A DNA stretch of 64,000 nt from Eutreptiella sp. 'Long Island Sound 2002' (GCA_964036045.1 OZ038386.1:16194329-16258328); one strand, 5' to 3'; shown: positions 1 through 13,660, counted from the stretch's first letter. The notes: a model not told the origin generated them from the sequence alone. Numbers and translations: made by a program.

Positions 1-2514
1 TTGCACACTGTGCATGCATCATGCACTCTGCACTGTGTGCACTTTGCGCTCGTTCCATGGTGCATACACATTGAGAAAATTTCAACACTTTTGTGGGGAT
101 GCGGAGGATCAAAATCAGATTCTTGTGGCCGAAAAATGTGGGTTGCAGTATCCCAGATTTGCATCTGTTGTCAAACCATTCAAATTCTACATGAGCCATT
201 TCAAAACATTTTGCATCTTTGTCATGCACCTGGGCAAAAATTACTCAGGGTTACACATGGGCCAAGAAGGGTGTTCACATCGTAAGAATCTGACTTCACC
301 TTCTTGGATGGCACCCAATCAACTTTGGAAAATTTCCAACCATTTGTCCACCCACCAGTAACCCTTGCATGTGCATAAATAAGAAAAAAATAACACCACC
401 TTGCACAGGAGGTATGCAAATGGTGCTTCTGGCAACAACGCGTTTTACCGCGTTTTACCAGTGTGGTTCATCATTATCTGTCAGCATGAGGCTCCTAGGG
501 GGCATTTTTGCACAGCGCCGGCACAGCACCAATTGATGCGTTCTTTATCCCGGGAACACCCTTGAAAACCACCCACCTACAGAAGCATGCATGATCAATT
601 CAAAACAGCATGGGGTGCAGCATTCAGGACCCTGGGACCCGTGGCACGCATCAGACGAAAACAACAAATCCCTCGTGTACCAGCAGGGGCTGTAGGGTGC
701 AGAATTCAGGACCCTGGAACCCGTGGCTACCGGTAGTGCAAACAGCTGACTTTTCGCACATCGCGGGCACAGCGCATGGCGCGCCCCCCTAGAGGCAATG
801 CATGGCATTGAAAGAAATGGAAAATGGTCAACTATTCGTTTTGGGTCACCTGTTCATTTTGGTGATACTGTGGGCTCAAAACCACTGTCACCAAAGGTAA
901 TGAAATGGTTTTCCATCATTTTCCGTGGGCTTCAACAATCATGCAACCCACCGCTCAGGGCCTCAATAACCAAAAAATTCCAAAAACAGCAATTTTGGCC
1001 ATTTTTGACAGTTGTTGGAACCACCCTCCTCAAGGTGTCATGCCAATTGCTGGTGACAGGATTGCTCACCCTTTGAAGGATTTGACTTGTGTGTGTGCGA
1101 ATGTATCATCAACCAAAATTTGGGTGGAAAATCTGACCCCCCCCCCCCCCCCACTCATGCCTGCTTTGTGCTTGCTGCAGCTGCTGTGCTTGCCAAAACC
1201 TTAGAAATTGAATTTAAAACCCCACCGGTTCATCATCTCACACCTTAAACAGATAATGACCAGTGATCAGTGACACCTGAATTGTGCGCAAACCATGCCT
1301 GCCCATCACCCCCAATCTGCCACCCCCCTCACCTAGTATTGTCTCTTTGCAGCTACAGTATGCAGGCAATGTCTTCAAAAAGCAAACTGAGTCTATTGCA
1401 GAACATGGTGTCTAGACAAGATTGTTTGTTGCATGGGAGCCCAGGCAGCCGTCCAATGTATTGTCTCTACACGTCAACCACATGCAGTGTCTACAAGCAG
1501 CAGACTATGTCTACTTCCTACTGTTGCAGGCCACTATTGACAGACTACTGGTATAGGCATTCAACTGCATATCATCAGATAGTCGTGAGAACATCAAGAC
1601 ATGTAGGCTGAAGTACATAAGAGGCCACCAAAAGAGGAGAACAAGAACAACAAACTGAACAATGCGGGGGGCGGGGGGTTCTTCCAGACAAGAGGGGGGG
1701 TTGGTATGGGGGTTCTCAGAATGAACCCCAATTGTGTCCCACTCGTGTCCGACTGGACAGCCTGGTCCAGTGTCTGCCAGCAGGCCATGCTCCACTGCGA
1801 ACCACAAAACTGCCGTTTTCCATCCTTCACTTGAGACCAAACCACTTTGATTAACAAACATGTGGAGCAAAAGAGATTGTATTAATGACCGATTGTACAC
1901 GTTAACCAACCCCCCCCAAAAAAAATTGGACAGAATGATTGAGATCAAGCATGAAAGATGCAACTGCAGCACGCACTGAGACAGAGAATGAATTCTTCAA
2001 TTGGCTCAACAAATTTCTTGATACGGTGTGAAAAGCGCAAGCCCCCAGAAGGACAGGCAAAGCACAACAGTCTTCTGTCAGTGCAAATAACTTTGTGGTA
2101 GCGGGCCGGATAATTTGTGCTGTGCTGGAGCTACTCAAGTGAGGACGACCCTCAGTTTGTTGTTCAGCAACTTGAAATGGGCAACAGCACGTCAGTGCAC
2201 GGGTGAGGATAGAGGTCAGACTATGGTGAGCTGGTATCAATTCAGATATGCTTGTGAAGATCAAGGATGTTGACGCCTCCCTGGTTGATCCCTCGGAAAG
2301 TAGGCCACAGTCAAGGTCAAGAAGAGTTGCAGACAGGCACAAACCAATTGTGTATGAACATGCTGCTGGTGCTGATTTCTGGCAGCTGTCAGCTTCAGTG
2401 TTGTGGACAATGGATATGATTAGAACCCCTTCCGTGAACCAAGCTGGATACTGTTTTGGTTTCTCTCACTGCCACTTCCATGTGGGCCATGAACATGTTG
2501 CAATGACCACGTGC
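1..2514. other. No gene supported
   Basis: Open frames here are short and lack recognisable motifs or codon structure. The stretch has a C-run near 1,138-1,152 and a diverged direct duplication around 623-735, built on the phrase CAGGACCCTGG followed by ACCCGTGG. A related CCCTGAATTCAGCACC phrase recurs at 52.7-52.9 kb. I see no RNA gene or element end. Confidence 0.6.
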
Positions 2515-2690
2515 TTGGGGGAATGTTTGCCCGGCGCGCGCCCGGCACATGCCTGGCGCGCTACCTTTGTATTCAGTATCTTATCTCTAGCCCCAGGTTT
2601 ATCCTCACCTTGGGGAGTCTCCCAAGTAGACCGCACTAGACCGCAAACCTTCCCTGCAAGGCACCCTGCATTAGCCGAAATATGAGAATT
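2515..2690 (+). repeat. Dispersed GC-core repeat, copy 1
   Basis: The block begins with GGGGGAATGTTTGCCCGGCG and continues through phrases such as AGCCCCAG, TTTACC/TTTATCC and CCCAAGTAGACC. The same order of phrases occurs at 41,150-41,285, so this is a dispersed repeat. Shorter relatives of the GC core (CCCGGCGCGC) occur near 2,860, 15,563, 16,165 and 63,335. No coding capacity or terminal structure is evident. Confidence 0.6.
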
Positions 2691-5600
2691 CAACAACACA
2701 AAATGTCACTCCCACCACTTCCAACCACCACCCTTGCCATCGTCATAAATTGGGTGCAAAGGATGGGCCAAATTCTTAGACACGGTGAGAAGGCACTCCA
2801 AATTGTTTGGTGAGGTGGGGGCAAAAACAGGCATGGGTAGGGAATGGTCAAAAAAAGATGCCCGGCGCGCACCCAGCGCATTAACACTCCCCCCTTAGCC
2901 ACCACTGCGCCGAACTGGGTCACGCCAATAGTGCCCTCTTCAACAAATATGCACACCAATATGTGAACAGCAAACGGTTGATGTTGAATTGCTTTGCCTG
3001 CATATCTGCCCAGGTACTGAGAAGAAAGGACTCCGTCAATTGTGTCCAGGAGTCAATGGAGAGGACTGGGAGCTCTGCAAACAGGTCAGGTTGCAAAATG
3101 GTCTGGACTACAGGCACACGGCCGAGTGTCAGCACCTCCCAAGTCCGGTATGCATCAACACCGTTACCTGAAGGGAATCGCATGTATTGGAAAAATGAGG
3201 GAACAAAGAAAGATGATGTGCCAGCATAAGGTAGTGCAGAAGGTGGTGTACTTTCATGACTCCCTAGGGTGGGTACTGGGGTTCATTCGGCGCGGGTCAT
3301 CAAGTCAACAACATTTGTGGGTTCCAATGTTCTCTTTCAGACATCTGACTGGTCAGATGATGGTTGAGAAAGGCCGTTTTGCATCATGTGCACAAAGCGC
3401 AGCTGCAAAACTGCGAAACTGCCAGAGGTTTCAAAACCACCACTCGGGTGCTAGTTTTGCAGCGTTTTGGTGTTTCAGGCAGTTTGCAAAAAAACTCTCA
3501 AGAGGTAGTTTTTGTTGTATTTTTGGACTCTTAAGCAGCGAGATGGCCTCTGATAGACGTCAAGAAAAACTCGACGGCCATTGGAACCCCTACCCCCCTG
3601 GTGTATACCATTTGAAATGCATGCAAATACTAGCAAAAGCACAGAATGTTGACATGGACATGGACATGATCATTGGCCGTCAAAAATCCAACAGTGGTCT
3701 GTCATAATTCTGATGACTATGGCCATCATACTGCATGTCCATTACTAACTAGAAAACGTGGTCGCCCTTGCCACTTGCAAGTCTTCCTTCCCACTTTTGT
3801 GAAATCTGGCTCAAGCATGGTCATATGTGTGGCCCATCTGTGGCCCATCTTCAGGAGGCACAATTCATAGCTTGCAACTTGGTTCTGTGTTGGGCCAGCC
3901 ACAAGCTGAATTTGAATCTTCCGTAGTGTTGCATGCTCATCAGTTGTTGTCACCTAACTATGTATCTTGCACGGGGGGATCTGCAAGAGAAAAGGGGGGG
4001 ACGGGGGCTGAAAAATGTCCGTTTGAAAAATGTCAGTGTAGCCATTTGTCGTGCAAATTTTCCTTGTGGTTGTGTGGCACACTTTCTCCGGAGCGGTTCG
4101 CAGATTAAATCCCAAAAACACATTAGAGTCAAAACCAGGATTGGGGAGATTTCCTGAGGGAGAGTATCTGCATTGCGCGCACACCGCATGCACACCAGGC
4201 ATGCACTGTGTGCACCCCATGCCCGCTTTTGGACTAAAACCAGGGCCGATGGTGTCCCCTTAGAAGTCCTCAAAATGGTGTCCTTTTGGGGGTCTCTGGA
4301 ATATGCGATAATCATCTTGGGCACAAATGCGAGACGCGGTTGCCATTAATATCATACTGCCATGGCCACATACTGCCCACATTGTGAAGGGCGCAACCAG
4401 CATGGCTGCCACCTGGTCACAATTTGGTCCAGTGTAAGTGACTGTCACACCCGCAGGAAGCCATGACAGAGACATTGCACTACAATGACAATAACAACAC
4501 CAACAAAATGCATACATGGGAGGCATACTGCGGTGCAAAATAGCAGCGGCAAAACGGACCAGAGTGTATCATCACCAACACCAACACTTAAAAACGGGGC
4601 CCGCAAAAGTGTACATGACAGCAAACGGTGGCAACACATCAGGGGACATATCCTGCATCAATGTGTCCACTCAAGCGCAGGCAATACCCTCTGAACTGGG
4701 TGTGTGGGCTCTGGGTACAAACCCAATCTGCGCACCGTGTGTGGGAGCCCACCCCTCAGCCAGCCTCAGTAATTTTGAGCTGACCCACCCTGTGGACCTC
4801 AGGCTCATGTGCCTGCAGTGTGGCAAAGGTGCAGGGTTCTGCTGAACTGTACACTGACATCTATTGCTTTGTTGTGGCACCCCAGTATTGTATTGTAGCA
4901 GTCCCTATCGCAGAGGCATCTGTCAGAATTCCGATGAAGAGCTTGAGCCACCTTTATTGCTGTGTGAACGGTCATCTCAGATTCAGAGTGCTGCCCACTT
5001 TGGCTCGGTGTGTGCCTCTAACGCCAAAACTGCCCATCCTGCTTGTTGGATGGCTCTTCAATGGGACTGCATGCCAGAAATGCTCCTCCAGGTGATGCAG
5101 TGGGATGAAACAGATCCCCATGGCGGTGTCCTGTGATGTGCCACTGCTGCCACAGTTTTGCAGTGGTGCTTCACTCAAATATTTTGCACGTGTGGCACAA
5201 ATGGTGGACTTGGCATCAGGCAGGGACAGGGAAAAGATCACTACCACTCCGCTAAGCTCAGGGTTTAGGCACAGAGTGTAACCTGAGGTGACAACACAGA
5301 ACACAAATATCAGAGCAACACACGCAAACAAATGTGGGGGGAAGAAAGGGGAAAGGCCATCCCGTTCCTCCCCACCCTTCTGCACAGAACGGGCAGTACC
5401 ATGGGGTGGGGCAGTGGAAATTGGTTGGGCACATCACCAAAGCATTGGGGTATACATACCTGGGGGTGAAAGCGTGTACTTATAACGTCGCACATTGCTG
5501 TAAAAGTCGTATGGAGACAGCCGTTGTGTCACATTCACAGTCAAATGGCCCCACCCTCCACTGTTCAATTCCTGCAATATTTTTGTCCGGCGTTGCACAC

Positions 5601-8600
5601 GAATTGGAGGAGGACTGATGCGAAACCTCATGAAGACCAAATCTGAGGGACCAGATGTGTCAGAGGCATTCAATACCTGTTGTAAATTGATGGCAGGGCT
5701 TTGGGTCCTGGATGATAGCTCTTCATATTTGGTTGAACAGAGGGTAGAGGCAGGGCAGAACATCAAAACTATGCCATACAGGCGGGGCAGATCCACACTA
5801 GACCAAAATCATAATGCAGGGGGTGCCAGAGTGAAAGTGGCTGTGTGTGCAACCTGGCACGCAAGATGGTTCGCTGGTGCCAAAATTGGGTGGAAGGGAA
5901 CATGATGACATGCGGGTATGTATGGCAGAAGGGGGGGGCCTCCACTTTCAATGGCACTGGCAAGAAGACCAGTACAGTACCAAGGAATTGATGCACAATG
6001 AAATCAAGCTGCTCTGTGGGCAAGGGAAGATTTTGAGGCGTTTGGGGGAGGCTCCTCCTTTGGAATGGCGGAAGTTTTTGGTGCCAGATCCCTGAACGGA
6101 TGCTGCAATTTCCTGGAGGTTGCCGGATGGATGATGGATGCCATTATTTCTGGTGGTCCCTGCGATGGATGTTGTTATTTCCTGGAGCCCCTGGATAGAT
6201 GCAGCCACCCTGCCATCACCAAACATATTCGTGTGATATACTGCAGACTTTTCAGCAGACCATTCAACCCATGGTTTCTTGTTATGCGATCGCCTGGGCT
6301 TTCCTGTGGCCTTTGACGCATGGTACTGCCGAGCTGCTTGGTGCAAACATCCAATTTGTAAACTTCAATTTTTCCCCAGTCTAAATTTTTCATCTCCCCG
6401 TACTCCTGGCACCTCTGAGTGTCAAGTGACGCACATGCTGAACATGTGGTTGCATGCAATTGCACGTGTCTTGTAAACATGTAACTGCTTCCTACTACTG
6501 TATTACTGTCAGAGAACTCAACTCTTGAGCATTTGTACAAAGAGTGTTACTTGTAGCAGATACAATAGCTGTCCCCCAAAAGTGGACATTGCATGTTTTC
6601 ATGTGGTTCACAGTTTCCCCTTTGTTTCACCTGGATTTGTAACGCTGCAGAATAGCCTGATGCACCGAAGTGTTCTTTGTCTCCACTTTGGACTCCTGTT
6701 ACTAGTTAAGCAGCACTGGAAACCTGTCCCAAGTGCGAGATTATTCAAAAATATAAGGATGGAAGACTCTCCCCCCACCCCAACGCCCCGAGACACTTGC
6801 TCCTGAACCGTCAAACCCTCCTCAACATCCTTCTCTCTGAACCTTCCTTGCTTTTAGTATGTGATGCTTACAGTATGGAGGGCAATTGCCATCTCAGACT
6901 GAGTGGAGTTTGGTTATCATCCGCTACAATCTAATGATCTGCAATTCGTAACCCTGGACCATGACATTTCCTCTGGGAACCATTGCAAAGAATGCTGGAT
7001 GCTAAAGCCTGTCCTATTTTCTGACTTTCCTGGAGAGGGGGGAGGGGGCTGCTGGTGCTGGTGCATGTCTGTATGCACTGTTGCCAGCTGCTTGTTCTGT
7101 GGTGCACAGCTGCAATATATTTGCAGCTGCATGTTGTGCTGCACATACTCTCAGCAATTAGGGGGGCTGGAGTGGTGCGACACCTGAAGCACCTGCAGCA
7201 AAGACCACCTCTTTGGAGAGTGTTCCCAAATACCAAGGCCATTTGTGGGCACTTGCTCCAAATAGGCCCACGAGCAACCTCAAAAAAGAAATGCCACCAG
7301 TACAGCCAATTTGTGTGACTGCTTCCACCGTTTGAGTGCTTGGTCTACAAGAAACCCAGTGCTCTCTGTTTATCATGGATGGGGCCACAATCCAAGCAAG
7401 GGCGCACCAATGGATGAAGGACACTACCTGAGCCATTGCCTCATGAGAGTAGTAGCTCTCCAAGCCCAAAGGGATGCCGACTAACTTTGGGTGCTTGTGC
7501 CTTAACTCTTTGTTGGCCGTGAAGATTAACAGTACTTTGTGGCTGAACAAATGGAATCGAGCATTGAAGAGAGTTGGACATGGTGAACATCAGCCCATTG
7601 AGGGGGGAGAGGGAAGAGACAGACAGACTCTAAAAGGGCGACAGACAGCCTCTAAGTGGAGTCCGTCCGCTTTCAGACTAAACTGTACTTGACCGACTAA
7701 ACGCAGTTCATTGGTGTTCCAGATTGCAGGTCCTGTGAGCTGTACAGCAGCAGACAGTGTATTTTGGAGCACTTTGTGCAGAGTCAGCGGGCCAACTGCG
7801 TTCCAAAACAACTAGAAATACACACCTCCTCTTGTGCCCTGTGGCACACTGTCAACACAAACGAATGAAACGACATGCCAAAGGTCCTAAAAAGCATGTT
7901 GATCATGGTAAACTGTCCCAGCAGCTTGCAATGCTTGCAAGCTGTGGATCTTAAAGAATAGGGCAGCTGGCACATGGCCTCCACCTCTGGACCAGCAAAG
8001 TGGGAGATGACATTCCTATGGGCCATACTAATGCACTACCTGCTGTGCATATCAACGATAACAAAGGAACCTTCCGGCTCATGTGGGCCATTCTAAGGCA
8101 CGGGGGCCGATCCTGGTCAGGACCTGACCCCAAAGGGGGGGGGGGGGGGCTCTACAGACCCCAAAATGGTTGTACAGAACAATGGGTTTTGTGGGTGCCG
8201 GAGGCGCTGGAGATTTTGTTTTAGGCATACGGCACCGGGAAATGTTTTTGTTCGATGTGTCTTTTCTCAAAATACTCAGAATTTTGTGGAGAATTCAAAA
8301 ATGGCTGAAAAGCACATAAAAGGATTTTGACCCCGACCCGACCTCTGGGTTCGACCTTGGCTGATGGGAGCCTGTGTTGATGGGTAAATTTTTTTGAAAA
8401 ATCTTTTACCCCACTTGTGCTTATTCAAAATGATCAGCGTGTCATGGGGATCATTTTGAGGTATGTATGTTGGGGTACCCACCGACCCCCCCCGGGGAGC
8501 CTGGCGGTTGACCGCCCGACCCACCGACCCCCAAGGCTTGGGTCAACCAAGGGGGGGGGGGGGGGGGCCTACAGCCCCCAAAACGGCCCGCACACCCCTT

Positions 8601-8773
8601 GGGGTCACACATTGGCTGGCGGCGGCCCCCGTGTTCTAAGGATGAAAACACACAAACAAATACAACATGCTGTCGAAGTGTTGTTCATCATTCTGGCTCG
8701 GTAAGTGTGCCGGTTGGCATTTCCTGGGGGGAGGCACTGGTGCGGTTTTTATGAAGGTGTTGTTGCTGCAGGG
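2691..8773. other. No gene supported
   Basis: Six kilobases without a convincing gene. Frames are short and none shows a known motif. A phrase made of a G-run followed by CTACAG and CCCCAAAA occurs twice, near 8,138-8,166 and 8,550-8,585, marking a local duplication. A C-P-x3-C plus His-rich stretch on the plus strand at 7,757-7,954 resembles half a zinc finger but is too weak to call. Confidence 0.55.
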
Positions 8774-10612
8774 GATTCTATTGCCTTCGGCAAGTCCACC
8801 TCGCAGAGAATCTACCGCGAGCAACACACACCCAAAATAGGGTGGAAACTACATAAATACCGGCTAAAACATGCTTTACATACCTTGGATGATCATTTTA
8901 GGTGATCACAATACCAAAAAAACAAGTTTCGAAAACTTCGATTTTTGAGCTGCCCAGGGTGACAAACTGCATCAGCAGGTTGTGTACCAATCCCTTGGGA
9001 GGACCCCCCCCCCCCCCCCCCCCGAACCTAATACCCAAATAGGGTGAAAAACACGTAAATACGGCCTAAAATATGCTTTCCATACCTTGGATGGTCATTT
9101 TAGGTGATCACAATATCACAAAAACAAGTTTCGAAAACTTCGATTTTTGAGCTGCCCAGGGTGAAAAACTGCATAAGCAGGTTGTGCACCCGTCCCTTGG
9201 GAGACCCCCCCCCCGACCTAACACCCAAAAAGGGTGAAAAACACGTAAATACGGCCTAAAACATGCTTTCCATAGCTTGGATGGTCATTTTAGGTGGTCA
9301 CAATATCAAAAAAACAAGTTTCGAAAACTTCGATTTTTGAGCTGTCCGGGTTGAAAAGCTGCATCAGCAGGTTGTGCACCCGTCCCTTGGGAGACACCCC
9401 CCCCCCGGACCCAACACCCAAATAGGGTGAAAAACACGTAAATACGGCCTAAAATATGCTTTGCATAGCTTGAAATGTCATTTTGGGTGGTCACAATATC
9501 AAAAAAAAAAGTTTCAAAAACTTCGATTTTTGAGCTGCCCAGGGTGAAAAACTGCATCAGCAGGTTGTGCACCCGTCCCTTGGGAGCCCCCCCCCCCCCC
9601 CCCCCCCCCCCCGACCTAACACCCAAATAGGGTGAAAAACACGCAAATACGGCCTAAAACATGCTTTGCATAGCTTGGATGGTTATTTTAAGTGGTCACA
9701 ACATCAAAAAAACAAGTTTCGAAAACTTCGATTTTTGAGCTGCCCATAGTGAAAAACTGCACAAGCAGGTTGTGTACCAATCCCTTGGAAGCCCCCCCCC
9801 CCCCCCCCCCCCCGGACCTAATACCCAAATCGGGTGAAAAACACGTAAATACAGCCTAAAACATGCTTTACATAGCTTGGATGGTCATTTTAGGTGATCA
9901 CGATGTCAAAAAAGTAAGTTTCGGAAACTTCGATTTTTGAGCTGCCCAAGGTGAAAAACTGCACAAGCAGGTTGTGTACCGGCCCATTCACTAAGCCATT
10001 ATTGGTGGAAACAGCCATTTTGCGTTTTTGGCACGGGTTGTGAACGGCCCTAAGCAAGGCTAGAGACTGCAAAAAACGTCCTTCCGTATCCTAGTAGGCA
10101 GATACTGTCACAACATCCCCACTCACACCCCTCAAAGTGGATACCACGGGGTCACCGAGGTCGCCAAAACCGCCAACATCACAAAAATGGCTAAAAAGTG
10201 CATAAACTGCATAAGCGCTCGTCCCACTCCGCCCCATACAAACCCTATGGAGTCGGGACCCGGAAACACTTTTTCGGCTCAAAATCAAAAAAAACCAAAA
10301 GATTCATGATTTTCGACCCAAAAAATGGGGGGGGTCATTTTTTGACCCCCCCCCACCCCCCCCCCTCCCTCAAAACCTCAAAAAAGTGGGTTTCAAGTGG
10401 GGGGGGTCTGGGGGGGGTCCGGACCAAAAACTCATTGGGGGATGCGTTTATTGGACAAAATAATGATTTTACAGGGGGTTAAACCAACAATTCAACCCCT
10501 TGGGGTAGGGTACGCGAATAGGCCCAAAAAGGCCAAAATGGGGGGGTATGTGGCGTTTTCCCCATATATACGCCTGCCTGGCTTTGATCTAACAACCTCT
10601 GCGAGGTGATTT
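8774..10612 (+). mobile_element. Composite repeat element, copy 1
   Basis: The unit opens with ATTCTATTGCCTTCGGCAAG, then CACCTCGCAGAG, and closes with GATCTAACAACCTCTGCGAG followed by GTGATTT. CACCTCGCAGAG at the start is the reverse complement of CTCTGCGAGGTG at the end, giving a 12-bp subterminal inverted repeat. The same opening and closing motifs bound 46,672-48,226. Between them lie about six satellite units (8,834-9,985) and a right-hand segment, from about 10,300, homologous to 47,960-48,225. It has no long ORF, so it appears non-autonomous. The class (foldback, Helitron-like or retroposon) is undetermined. Confidence 0.55.
8834..9985 (+). repeat. About 200-bp satellite array with C-run spacers
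   Basis: Six tandem units start with AATAGGGTGAAAAACACG-like sequence near 8,834, 9,038, 9,228, 9,420, 9,626 and 9,828. Each runs through CATGCTTTACATACCTTGG, GGTCATTTTAGGTG and CGATTTTTGAGCTGCCC and ends in CCCTTGGGAG followed by a C-run. C-run length varies between units and reaches 26 at 9,587-9,612, which causes most of the period variation. More units lie at 11,160-11,809. Confidence 0.85.
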
Positions 10613-11106
10613 CCTCTTCTTGGGTGCGATCTGGGTTGAGGCCTCAGGTGCACCACAATGCATAGACATTGGGGCTGTGAAAAACAGAAAATACGCATGC
10701 TGCAAACGCGCTTAAGTGCATGGTAGCTGTACTGCCCATCGTGCGTCTATGGTTGATTGCAGTGGCAAAAACTCATGTGGCCAGCAGCACACCTCGAGGT
10801 CCCTTGGTGCCATTTCTTTTGCTACCAGTGCGGCCACTAGTGCACTCAGTAACAATGTTGAGGTTGCTTTCTACGCATGGTTGTACGCTTCTTGGCGCTT
10901 TACACCTTTGAGTGTGTTTTTAAAGCGATAAAAATAAAATACAAGATCGCGTTGATGATTTCTTCGTGTTTTGCGCATGGCTGCAGTTCGACTGGGGAGC
11001 TAAAAACAATGCCTTTGATGAGCAGGACATTGTATCTGTCACAGAATAGACATTGGGTAGATGTTGATCACAAAGCAACCTGCCCCAGTGGGCGCTGAAG
11101 AAAAAA
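10613..11106. other. No gene supported
   Basis: Spacer between two blocks of the composite repeat. Short open frames on the plus strand near 10,716-11,098 show no motif. Nothing else is recognised. Confidence 0.5.
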
Positions 11107-11809
11107 TTCTATTGCCTTCGGCAAGTCCACCTCGCAGAGATTCTACCCCAAGCCACACACACCCTAAATAGGGTAAAAACTACATAAATGTGGCCTAAAA
11201 AATGCTTTACATACCTTGGATGGTCATCTTAAACGGTGACAATATCAAAAAAACAAGTTTCAAAAAATTCTATTGCCTTCGGCAAGTCCACCTCGCAGAG
11301 AATCTACCGCGAGCAACACACACCCCAAATAGGGTGGAAACTACATGAATACCGGCTAAAACATGCTTTACATACCTTGGATGATCATTTTAGGTGATCA
11401 CGGTATCAAAAAAACAAGTTTCAAAAACTTCGATTTTTGAGCTGCCCAGGGTGAAAAACTGCACTAGCAAGTTGTGTACCAATCCCTTGGGAGACACCCC
11501 CCCCCCACCCCCGGGACCTAATACCCAAATAGGGTGAAAAAGATGTACATACGGCCTAAAAAATGCTTTACATACCTTGGATGATCATTTTAGGTGGTCA
11601 CAATATCAGAAAAACAAGTTTCAAAAACTTCCATTTTTGAGCTGTCCGGGGTGAAAAACTGCATAAGCATGTTGTGTACCAATCCCTTGGGAGACCCCCC
11701 CCCCCCTGGACCTAATACCCAAATGGGGTGAAAAACACGTAAATACGGCCTAAAACATGCTTTACATACCTTGGATGGTCATTTTAGGTGATCACAATAT
11801 CACAAAAAC
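11107..11809 (+). repeat. Second block of composite repeat and satellite units
   Basis: The opening motif ATTCTATTGCCTTCGGCAAG occurs twice, near 11,107 and 11,268, each followed by CACCTCGCAGAG. Satellite units homologous to those at 8.8-10.0 kb begin near 11,170, 11,322, 11,526 and 11,731. The last unit runs into the N gap, so the true array length is unknown. Confidence 0.75.
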
Positions 11810-12009
11810 NNNNNNNNNNNNNNNNNNNNNNNNNNNNNNNNNNNNNNNNNNNNNNNNNNNNNNNNNNNNNNNNNNNNNNNNNNNNNNNNNNNNNNNNNNN
11901 NNNNNNNNNNNNNNNNNNNNNNNNNNNNNNNNNNNNNNNNNNNNNNNNNNNNNNNNNNNNNNNNNNNNNNNNNNNNNNNNNNNNNNNNNNNNNNNNNNNN
12001 NNNNNNNNN
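11810..12009. other. Assembly gap (200 N)
   Basis: A run of exactly 200 N interrupts a satellite unit. A round number suggests a scaffolding gap of unknown true length. Confidence 0.98.
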
Positions 12010-12906
12010 GGAGGGGGGAGGGGGGGGGTGACCTAATTATAAAACAAACAAATGCAAACCAGAGGTAATGCACTCCACAATCAGGCATAAGTGCATCTTT
12101 ATTCTCTATGCCAAACCTGGTTAAACCTCAAGACACACACTGTGTCTGAAACAGAAAACAGAACATCATGTCGGGGGGGGGGGGGGGGCTGGCCGGAATG
12201 AAAACCAAAGCAAAACTGGGGGGGGGGGGGTGATAGTATCAGGTTGAACCCCTGGTGGTGGTTGAGGTTCTTCTGCGCTCACCATATCAACAAGCAACGA
12301 TGCTTTGCATGCTTGCAGGTTTTAGTCTCCTTCAACAGTGATGTGATGTTCGCTGCCGCAGTTTGGTGGGTAGGTTGCGTGTTCCCGGTCCAGATGCCTT
12401 CTGACAGTGCCGCTCATTGGGGTGCAGACTTACTGACTTGGCACCATAATGATCAGTGAGGTGCCATTGGGGTGTGTGGACCACCGCAGAGACCAAAAGA
12501 GCTGCCCTTTCCCCTATCCCTGGCTCAAAGACGCAAGTAAGTACACAAACCTGTTTAGAAGCCATGGAGGAAACACTGGGTGGTCTGTGAACACCAACAA
12601 GAAGAATGGGCTGGTAACCACTTTAAGAGCCTTCTTGAGCATCTCGACAGCCTTGGGAAAGCTGAGAAAAGAGCATGCCTATGGAGACAGCATCCACCAT
12701 GGGGCACACTCGGGGGCACCAAGACCCCTACCAACAATCTGGGCTCCCCAAAGAGGGGAAGGGGGGGGGGGGGGTTGGTTCTGTGTATGCCCATGGCATC
12801 TACTTTGCTGACATGCAACGTTCAACATTCTAGGGATTGGCTTACAGAATCTTACAAACCAGCAGCACACCACCAAGTCAATTCATAGTCGCGCAAAGGC
12901 GTGACA
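12010..12906. other. No gene supported; G-runs
   Basis: Contains long G-runs near 12,172, 12,220 and 12,764 and no recognisable coding or RNA feature. Confidence 0.5.
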
Positions 12907-13660
12907 CACTTGCAACCCAGCCCCCAAATTGGCAAAGAAATCCCAACAAATCGGCGAACAAATCGGCGGACCGATTTTTCGCCAAACAGGGTCCCAGTGC
13001 CCTGGATCTCAGTCCCAGGCCCCAAACACACCTTCCGTTGGGTTGCTCTGTTGTTGGAGTCATGTGGAAACCCAAAATAACCCAAAATATCTCGCAATTT
13101 TCGAAAAAAAAATTTGCTTCTCGGTCTGTACATGGTCCCTGAGCCACATTATGACAGTCTCAGGCGGTGGTCATGCACTGGGCTATAAATTGGCTAGAGT
13201 GGGTTCAATTCCCAGATCGATTTTTTTTTTGCATTTTTGGTCACTTGTCTTGATGAGATTTTTTGGTTTTCAATGCACAAACAAAGCCTGCCGGAAGAAG
13301 CTGAATGCACACAGGCTTCCCATTTCCATCTCACAGTGTGCTGGGTGGGTGTGCAGCTCTGATCTGCAACCAAAGCTGTTCTGCAGTAGTCAATCTGATG
13401 GGTCTTTTTGTGGGCAGTAAAAACACTTCATGGTGCCAATCTAAACAACCAATATAGAAAGAAAAAGTATTATCCAGTGTCCCAAAGTAAATGATGCACA
13501 TCTTAGAGTGACGCCTCCAAATCAGGTGTCCTAGAATGCCAGCGGCCCCAACAAGTCAGCAGAACGAATCGGCCAAATCACAGAAACCCCACAAATCGGC
13601 AGAACAAATCGGCGAAATCAGCCGAATTTGGCCGCCAATTTGGGGGCTGGGCTGCACTTG
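12907..13660. mobile_element. Inverted-repeat-bounded segment with tRNA-like core
   Basis: The left arm (12,911-12,933) and right arm (13,634-13,656) are inverted copies built on GCCAATTTGGGGGCTGGG. Inside each arm lie repeats of CAAATCGGCG or a variant. The segment contains the tRNA-like sequence near 13.2 kb and no long ORF. It resembles a small non-autonomous element; no target-site duplication was resolved. Confidence 0.4.
13145..13230 (+). tRNA. tRNA-like sequence (pseudogene or SINE head)
   Basis: A good internal B box, GGTTCAATTCC, lies at 13,202-13,212 within a T-arm-like GTGGGTTCAATTCCCA. An A-box-like stretch, AGTCTCAGGCGGTGG, lies about 45 bases upstream. A T10 run at 13,221-13,230 could terminate RNA polymerase III. 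I cannot pair a clean acceptor stem or assign an anticodon, so a functional tRNA is unlikely; a tRNA-derived SINE or pseudogene is more probable. Confidence 0.4.

Noticed and set aside
2248-2685. 145-codon plus-strand frame
   Set aside because: Its second half is the dispersed repeat shared with 41.2 kb, and the first half has no recognisable domain.
8834-9985. CRISPR-like array
   Set aside because: Units are about 200 bp tandem satellites with no short repeat-spacer alternation, and the context is eukaryotic.
13145-13230. Functional tRNA gene
   Set aside because: No acceptor stem pairs and no anticodon arm is convincing.
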